Shown: positions 5,692 through 7,861 of the stretch, in pieces
Numbering within the stretch: the first letter of the stretch is position 1
How the letters are laid out: each line of letters opens with the position of its first letter
NCBI GenBank assembly: GCA_034436375.1
Contig: DAOTVS010000057.1
Span: forward strand, 1 to 7,861
Direction: 5' to 3'
Length of the DNA stretch: 7,861 bases
DNA from: DAOTVS01 sp034436375
GTDB lineage: Bacteria; Chloroflexota; Anaerolineae; SpSt-313
The notes under the pieces: generated by a model
Databases searched by the model: none
Told to the model about the DNA's origin: nothing
What the model saw: only the letters and a program-made list of their open reading frames with translations
Translations under genes and position numbers: made by a program

Positions 5692-5961
5692 GTGTCGACC
5701 CTGTTCCCCGATACCAGCCCCGAGGCGGAAGCAGTCCTCCTCAAGCTGCTGCGCGAGGCGCCGGCCTGGCGCAAGCTCAAGATGGTCGCTGAGCTTAATG
5801 AGACGGTGCGGCAGCTGGCGCTCAGCGGCCTGCGCTCACGCTACCCTCAGGCCTCCGCACGGGAACTGCGGCGCCGCCTGGCCGATATTCTCCTCGGGCC
5901 GGAGCTGGCGGCCAAGGTGTATGGGCCGTTGCCGCAAGAGGATTCTCCTCATGTTGCCTGA
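5692..5961 (+). CDS. Small helical protein of unknown function, partner of the downstream nucleotidyltransferase
   Basis: 89 aa from a GTG with AAGGAG seven bases upstream; an earlier in-frame GTG at 5653 lacks such a site and lies in the structured leader. The sequence is charged and probably mostly helical: DTSPEAEAVLLKLLREAP, then WRKLKMVAELNETVRQLALS, then a G-LR-RYP-A-ARELRRRLADIL core and an ELAAKVYG tail. There is no membrane segment, no recognisable DNA-binding fold, and no RX4-6H motif, so it is not an obvious HEPN protein. Its last 11 bases overlap the start of the nucleotidyltransferase gene, so the two are translationally coupled and probably act together. By position it could be an antitoxin or accessory subunit; this is inference only. 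I recall similar small proteins preceding nucleotidyltransferases in other genomes, but cannot confirm it here. Confidence 0.82.
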   Translation: MSTLFPDTSPEAEAVLLKLLREAPAWRKLKMVAELNETVRQLALSGLRSRYPQASARELRRRLADILLGPELAAKVYGPLPQEDSPHVA

Positions 5962-6538
5962 ACCCATTGCCGTAACCCTGCAGGTCGTGGAAGCCCTGGA
6001 GGCCCTGCACGTCCCCTATGTGATCGGCGGCTCCCTGGCCAGCGCCGTCCATGGCGTCAGCCGGTCAACCCTGGATGCCGATATCGTCGCCGACCTGCGC
6101 CTCGACCAGGTCGAGCCCCTGGCTGCTGCTCTGCAAGGGGCGTTCTATATCGATGCTGGGGCAATACGCGAGGCCGTCCGCCGGCACGGTGAGTTCAATG
6201 TTATCCACCTGGAGACTATGTTCAAGGTGGATATCTTTATCCCCAAGGAGCGCCCTTTCGACCGGGCGCAGATCGAGCACGGCACAGAGCAGGCGCTGGC
6301 CATGGACCCGGAGCGCTGCGCCAGGGTAGCCTCCGCGGAGGATACGGTGTTGGCCAAGCTCGACTGGTACCGCCAGGGGGGTGAGGTCTCCGACCGGCAA
6401 TGGCGCGACGTGCTCGGTGTGCTCAAGGCGCAAGAGGGCCGGCTTGACGCGGATTATCTGCGGCAGTGGGCGGCGGCGCTACACATCAGCGATCTGTTGG
6501 AGCGCGCGCTCCAGGAGGCTGGGTATAGCGGCGCCTGA
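5951..6538 (+). CDS. Nucleotidyltransferase family protein (AbiEii/MNT-like fold)
   Basis: 195 aa. The polymerase-beta-type nucleotidyltransferase signature is intact: GGS (26-28), the DAD metal-binding pair (D42, D44) in STLDADIVADL, and the third acidic residue D94 in FKVDIFIP. The C-terminal helical part carries EDTVLAKLDWYRQGG (130-144) followed by SDRQWRDVLGVL (147-158), the ED..L.KL...R....RDV pattern seen in many stand-alone nucleotidyltransferases of toxin-antitoxin type. Such enzymes transfer an NMP to a protein or RNA target (for example tRNA in the MenA family, or the HEPN toxin in HEPN/MNT pairs). The substrate here is unknown. ATG start with AGAGGA eight bases upstream, overlapping the 89-aa gene by 11 bases. 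It reads as soluble and cytoplasmic. The catalytic residues suggest an active enzyme; whether it is toxin, antitoxin or neither cannot be told from sequence. Confidence 0.88.
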   Translation: MLPEPIAVTLQVVEALEALHVPYVIGGSLASAVHGVSRSTLDADIVADLRLDQVEPLAAALQGAFYIDAGAIREAVRRHGEFNVIHLETMFKVDIFIPKERPFDRAQIEHGTEQALAMDPERCARVASAEDTVLAKLDWYRQGGEVSDRQWRDVLGVLKAQEGRLDADYLRQWAAALHISDLLERALQEAGYSGA

Positions 6539-6551
6539 CCCGGCTGACCGT

Positions 6552-6565
6552 GCGCTCCGGAGCGC
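6552..6565. repeat. Perfect 14-bp palindrome after the nucleotidyltransferase gene
   Basis: GCGCTCCGGAGCGC lies 13 bases after the stop codon, followed by CGAACCTTTC. It could form a small GC hairpin, but the T-run is too short to call a terminator. Confidence 0.45.
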
Positions 6566-6596
6566 CGAACCTTTCGCATGTGTGTTCCGTCCTTCA

Positions 6597-6670
6597 TCTG
6601 TGTTGATCCCATCATCATTCGTAGTTCCGTCGCTTGACCTATCTGCGTTCATCTGCGGTTCCGTCCCGTG
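6597..6670 (+). repeat. Dispersed repeat, two degenerate copies (ATCTGCGTTCATCTGCGG type)
   Basis: Copy one at about 6598-6631 (atctgtgttgatc ... gtagttccgtc) resembles copy two at 6641-6665 (atctgcgttcatc ... gcggttccgtc). An inverted relative lies after the next gene at 7328-7345. It fills the 153-base gap before the hydroxylase gene, which has no other recognisable signal except the ribosome site. Confidence 0.55.
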
Positions 6671-6691
6671 TCCAAAGGAAGGTGACGAACG

Positions 6692-7357
6692 ATGACCCAG
6701 ACGATCAGCCACAGTAAGGAGCCGATCCGGCTCTTCCACTCCGATTTCCTCGAGTTCTTTACCCACATCCACCCTGCCGTGGTGGCCGTGGTATGGGGAC
6801 CGGTGGCACTGATCTTCCTGGGGCTGGCTGTCGCTGGGCGCCCCGGCGACGTCTCGCCCCTCTACATCCCCGCCGCATTCGTGATTGGCGCCTTGATCTG
6901 GACCCTGGCCGAGTACACGCTGCACCGCTTCCTTTTCCACTTCCGGCCACGCAACGCCTGGCAGGAGCGTCTCTCCTTTCTGATGCACGGTGTGCACCAC
7001 GCCCAGCCGATGGAGAAATCGCGCCTGGTGATGCCCCCGCCGGTCTCGATCCCCCTGGCGGTGGTGTTCTATTTCATCTTCCGGTTGCTCGTGGGTGGGC
7101 TTTTGGGGGTGCAGTTATGGGTGGCGCCGCTCTTTTCCGGTTTTGTGGCCGGTTACCTGGCCTATGATCTGATCCACTATTCCCTGCATCACGTCAGGCT
7201 GCCCGCGGGGTACCCGCAATTCCTGCGCCGGCATCACATGCAGCATCACAGCCAGTTGCCCATGAGCCGCTACGGCGTCAGCTCGCCGCTGTGGGACTAT
7301 GTGTTCGGTACGGAGCCGGGGATGAAGCCGCAGACGAATACAGACCAACAAAGATAG
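6692..7357 (+). CDS. Fatty acid hydroxylase / sterol desaturase family di-iron membrane enzyme
   Basis: 221 aa, ATG with AAGGAAGGTG seven bases upstream. The eight-histidine di-iron pattern of the family is complete: HRFLFH (78-83), HGVHH (99-103), HYSLHH (162-167) and HHMQHH (181-186). Hydrophobic segments are at about 29-49, 57-75, 120-140 and 143-161. EKSRLVMPPP (108-117) after HGVHH resembles the fatty acid 2-hydroxylase (Scs7/FA2H) branch more than carotenoid or sterol enzymes. Expected role is O2-dependent hydroxylation of a lipid acyl chain at the membrane, with electrons from an unlinked donor; there is no fused cytochrome b5 domain. The substrate is inferred. The C-terminal 11 residues (about GMKPQTNTDQQR) are encoded by an inverted copy of the dispersed repeat, so the original C-terminus may have been shorter. 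No other lipid gene is in view. Confidence 0.9.
   Translation: MTQTISHSKEPIRLFHSDFLEFFTHIHPAVVAVVWGPVALIFLGLAVAGRPGDVSPLYIPAAFVIGALIWTLAEYTLHRFLFHFRPRNAWQERLSFLMHGVHHAQPMEKSRLVMPPPVSIPLAVVFYFIFRLLVGGLLGVQLWVAPLFSGFVAGYLAYDLIHYSLHHVRLPAGYPQFLRRHHMQHHSQLPMSRYGVSSPLWDYVFGTEPGMKPQTNTDQQR
7328..7345 (-). repeat. Inverted copy of the dispersed repeat at the 3' end of the hydroxylase gene
   Basis: The reverse complement reads GTCTGTATTCGTCTGCGG and matches 6641-6658 (ATCTGCGTTCATCTGCGG) at 14 of 18 positions. It overlaps the last codons of the hydroxylase gene. Confidence 0.5.
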
Positions 7358-7385
7358 CAGGAACAACTCAAGGAGCGATTTGCCC

Positions 7386-7436
7386 ATGGTGCGGATTCGC
7401 GTAGCGGCGCTGTTGGCTCTTTCCCTGACTGCGTGA
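7386..7436 (+). pseudogene. Truncated signal peptide remnant, probably of a lipoprotein
   Basis: A 16-codon frame, MVRIRVAALLALSLTA then TGA, with AAGGAG ten bases upstream, lies 28 bases after the hydroxylase stop. The peptide has the basic N-terminus and hydrophobic core of an export signal. LTA is followed by TGA where a lipobox (L-T-A-C) would have a TGC/TGT cysteine codon. A second stop (TAG) follows two codons later, and the convergent ZIP fragment ends two bases downstream. It probably marks a gene cut off at a rearrangement junction; a leader peptide or chance frame is the alternative. Confidence 0.4.
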
Positions 7437-7438
7437 CG

Positions 7439-7756
7439 CTAGAACAGGCGCAGCAGCACCAGCAGAAGCAGGAATCCGGCGATAAAGCCGAGCGTCGCAT
7501 GGTGCTCATAGCCGTGGCTGTGGCTCTCGGGGATCAACTCATCGGAGACGACATAGAGCATGGCGCCGCCGGCAAAGGCCAGGCTGAAAGGCAGCAGGGG
7601 CGCCGCCAGGCTGAGCAGGAAGGCGCCCACCAGGGCCGCCAGCGGCTCCGACATGCCCGAGGCCGTGGTCCAGCCTAGCACTACAGCCGTACTTACCCAT
7701 CGGGGCGCGGATCCCATCCGGGCATCGCGCTTCGCACGCGACCGGAGTGGAGCCAT
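7439..7756 (-). CDS. ZIP family metal transporter, C-terminal fragment (5' part missing or degraded)
   Basis: 105 aa readable from an ATG at 7756, but ZIP transporters of this bacterial type are usually about 240-270 aa. What is present matches the last transmembrane segments: LGWTTASGMSEPLAALVGAF (27-46), AFAGGAMLYVVSDELIPESH (60-79, with the conserved glutamates), then HGYEHHATLGFIAGFLLL (81-98). The HN.PEG metal-site helix and everything before it are absent. Upstream in the same frame, codons run without similarity to a TAG at 7855-7853. In another frame a short NPPEWL could be a decayed remnant of the HNIPEG motif, but this is weak. ZIP proteins import Zn2+ or other divalent metals across the inner membrane. 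This copy is probably a pseudogene, or is corrupted at a contig end. The remaining 7757-7861 holds nothing else that I recognise. Confidence 0.75.
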   Translation of the reverse strand: MAPLRSRAKRDARMGSAPRWVSTAVVLGWTTASGMSEPLAALVGAFLLSLAAPLLPFSLAFAGGAMLYVVSDELIPESHSHGYEHHATLGFIAGFLLLLVLLRLF

Positions 7757-7861
7757 TCGGGGGGATTGGGCGGGTTGCCTGCAGCCGGGCAGGCGCGCAG
7801 CACCTTGGCCGGCTGTTAACGGGGGCCGGCTGGACCAAGTACGGTTGCAGTACTAGGTAGC

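Noticed and set aside
5651..5950. Long upstream extension of the nucleotidyltransferase frame
   Set aside because: The extension overlaps the 89-aa gene in another frame and is Arg/Pro/Ser-rich shadow sequence; ATG 5951 has a ribosome site and gives the usual N-terminus.
1..7861. CRISPR array, transposase or integrase gene
   Set aside because: No regularly spaced direct repeats of 25-40 bases and no DDE, HUH or tyrosine/serine recombinase motif in any frame that I examined.

Overview
The window looks like a bacterial chromosomal fragment of high GC content. The best guess for its origin is Chloroflexota (Anaerolineae-like) or a relative. That guess rests on a Bacillus-type long SRP RNA, a YabE-like DUF348/G5/3D protein next to rsmA, degenerate ACGTAAT/ACGCATT heptad repeats, and dispersed repeats of the ATCTGCGTTCATCTGCGG type. 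It is an inference from style and gene content, not from a marker phylogeny. Both ends cut or damage genes: rsmA runs off the left edge, and only the C-terminal part of a ZIP transporter is readable at the right edge.

Left part (1-3970, minus strand): three co-directional genes that probably form one operon, in transcription order a HI0933/YhiN-family flavoprotein, a membrane-anchored cell-wall protein (four DUF348-like repeats, G5, 3D domain), and rsmA (16S rRNA dimethyladenosine transferase). The first two overlap by four bases (GTGA). rsmA follows after a 62-base gap. The flavoprotein probably starts at a TTG, because the longer open frame upstream runs through a non-coding heptad repeat.

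Middle (3973-4560, minus strand): two RNA genes, each with a clear promoter and terminator. One is the ~272-nt SRP RNA with the Alu-domain type 5' end, TTGACA-N17-TAACAT promoter and a GC stem plus U-run terminator. The other is tRNA-Ser(GGA) with encoded CCA, TTGCCG-N17-TATACT promoter and a two-tier hairpin terminator. About 380 bases without a gene follow (4560-4939), holding a perfect 15-bp hairpin inside a larger imperfect palindrome, probably a REP/MITE-like repeat.

Right part (4946-7436, plus strand): a YIP1-like small membrane protein; a strong promoter (TTCACA-N17-TATAAT) with a ~140-nt leader that can fold into a closed multi-helix structure with two GNRA-type loops; a two-gene module (89-aa helical protein of unknown function overlapping a 195-aa nucleotidyltransferase) that resembles a toxin-antitoxin-like arrangement but has no proven function; and a fatty acid hydroxylase/sterol desaturase family di-iron membrane enzyme flanked by inverted copies of a dispersed repeat. 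After it comes a 16-codon remnant that looks like a lipoprotein signal peptide stopping exactly where the lipobox cysteine would be. A convergent ZIP metal transporter C-terminal fragment (minus strand) abuts it.

The parts most worth a second look are the structured leader plus nucleotidyltransferase module (5516-6538) and the repeat-rich, apparently rearranged stretch around 7328-7861. The rest is mostly housekeeping.
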